Shown one piece after another: positions 63,145-64,000 of a DNA stretch of 64,000 nucleotides. Location: assembly GCF_014652415.1 (NCBI RefSeq), contig NZ_BMYT01000003.1:62001-126000 (forward strand), given 5' to 3'. The DNA comes from Affinundibacterium macrobrachii (lineage in GTDB: Bacteria > Pseudomonadota > Gammaproteobacteria > Burkholderiales > Burkholderiaceae_D). Made by a program: the position numbers and the translations under genes. Within the stretch, counting starts at the first letter, position 1. Every line of letters starts with the position of its first letter. The notes below the pieces were generated by a model. That model made no database searches. It saw only the letters and a list, made by a program, of their open reading frames with translations, and had not been told where the DNA came from.

Positions 63145-64000
63145 ATGAGTATCTCTATCCCAGAACGCCTGAGTGAACTCCGCGCAGCAATGGCCAAATT
63201 CGACGTTGATGCATGCTTGATTCCATCCGCCGACCCACATTTATCCGAATATTTACCAGCACGCTGGCAAGGTCGCGAAGTTTTTTCTGGCTTTACAGGG
63301 TCAGTTGCGACTCTCATCGTAACGCAAGATTTTGCTGGTTTATGGGTTGATAGCCGCTACTGGTCACAAGCAGAAATTGAGTTAGCGGGCTCTGGTATCC
63401 AGATGATGAAAATCCAATCAGCTGCAGCGACTGCGCATATCGATTGGCTTGCACAGCATTTGCAAGCTGGGCAAACACTAGCGGTTGATGGCAATGTGTT
63501 GGGACTAGCAAGTGCTCGTGCATTACAAACAGCCTTAGAGGAAAAACAGATCAAGATCAACACGCAACTCGATCTTTTAAATGAAGTCTGGCATGACCGT
63601 CCTGCTCTACCAGATGCAGCGATCTATGAGCACTTAGCACCATTTGCGGTCGTCAGCCGTGCTGACAAGCTCGCCGCAGTACGCGCGCAAATACAAGCCA
63701 AGGGGGCAAATTGGCATTTTGTCTCAACGGTTGACGACATCGCGTGGATTTTCAATTTACGTGGTGCGGACGTTAACTACAATCCTGTGTTTGTCTCGCA
63801 CGCTTTAATTGGCTTGGATAGCGCGACCTTGTTCACACCATTACATAAAGTCTCGCAACAAATCGCTGACAACTTAGCGCAAGACGGTGTTGTCTGTCAG
63901 CCCTATGAAAACGCAGCAAGTGCCTTGCAAGTTCTGAATGCTAGCTCAACCCTGTTGATTGATCCACGTCGCATTACTTATGGTTTTCAACAGGCGATTC
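63145..64000 (+). CDS. Xaa-Pro aminopeptidase (M24B, aminopeptidase P type), 3'-truncated
   Basis: The first 285 residues of an aminopeptidase P, open through the window end. The start is the ATG at 63145, preceded by GGAATAA. MSISIPERLSELRAAMAKFDVDACLIPSADPHLSEYLP is, in part, the typical N-terminal creatinase-like domain; FSGFTGSVATLIVTQDFAGLWVDSRYW and HFVSTVDDIAWIFNLRGADV are also characteristic. The metal-binding catalytic domain lies beyond the window, so activity cannot be judged. Confidence 0.93.
   Translation, partial: MSISIPERLSELRAAMAKFDVDACLIPSADPHLSEYLPARWQGREVFSGFTGSVATLIVTQDFAGLWVDSRYWSQAEIELAGSGIQMMKIQSAAATAHIDWLAQHLQAGQTLAVDGNVLGLASARALQTALEEKQIKINTQLDLLNEVWHDRPALPDAAIYEHLAPFAVVSRADKLAAVRAQIQAKGANWHFVSTVDDIAWIFNLRGADVNYNPVFVSHALIGLDSATLFTPLHKVSQQIADNLAQDGVVCQPYENAASALQVLNASSTLLIDPRRITYGFQQAI

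Overview
The window looks like chromosomal DNA of a betaproteobacterium, most likely Burkholderiales near Oxalobacteraceae. The grounds are gene order and protein types: pgk-pyk-fba-purC-purE-purK-sua5, miaB-phoH-ybeY, apbC-ribD, recA-recX and a TfpZ-type pilin accessory protein, with moderate GC and many TTG/GTG starts. The assignment is an inference from gene content and was not tested by a search. There are no rRNA genes, CRISPR arrays, prophages or transposases.

Layout. 1-3 kb: end of a small HTH regulator, a LytS/LytTR-type two-component pair and a six-helix DUF4386-like membrane protein. 3-6.8 kb (minus): ybeY, phoH, miaB and a secreted small protein. 7-8 kb (plus): flavin reductase and SemiSWEET. 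8-16.3 kb (minus): a long housekeeping block from pgk to a Sua5-type tRNA threonylcarbamoylation enzyme. 16.5-20.1 kb: azlCD, then a zinc-finger protein, an NTF2-like protein, a YheT-type hydrolase and a conserved unknown. 20.2-21.8 kb: four small unrelated minus-strand genes separated by sites that look like integron attC recombination sites, with no integrase. I read this as a small integrase-less cassette cluster (CALIN), the most notable accessory region here. 22-28.9 kb: BepA-like M48 protease, moaC, a CoA-transferase, a PglL/Wzy-type ligase and tfpZ. 29-35 kb: FHA and PP2C proteins, sucCD, recX and recA. 35.4-36.4 kb: an orphan sulfotransferase-like gene.

36.4-47.2 kb holds a complete nitrous-oxide-reduction (nos) locus. 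apbE (nosX) and a c-type cytochrome lipoprotein run leftward, and nosZ-nosR-nosD-nosF-nosY-nosL plus a second nosL-like gene run rightward. A palindromic FNR/Dnr-type box lies in the divergent promoter. NosZ reduces N2O, NosR and ApbE supply electrons and FMN, NosDFY and NosL mature the copper site, and the cytochrome probably delivers electrons. nosZ precedes nosR, NosZ has both a twin-arginine motif and a lipobox, and NosR has a long C-terminal extension.

47.5-53.5 kb: tRNA-Glu, tRNA-Ala, gltX, a pseudouridine synthase, two identical tRNA-Pro genes, ribD and apbC. 53.6-60.3 kb: a type IV pilin behind a textbook sigma-54 promoter, then two EptA-like phosphoethanolamine transferases and a membrane protein fused to a degenerate spermidine-synthase domain, possibly a surface or pilin modification locus. 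60.5-64 kb: metG, a GNAT acetyltransferase and the start of an aminopeptidase P gene.

Several families of large palindromic repeats sit between genes: a three-copy C/T-G/A-rich element, two big inverted repeats flanking each other between fba and pyk, and a CTCTGCG-type element between pyk and pgk.
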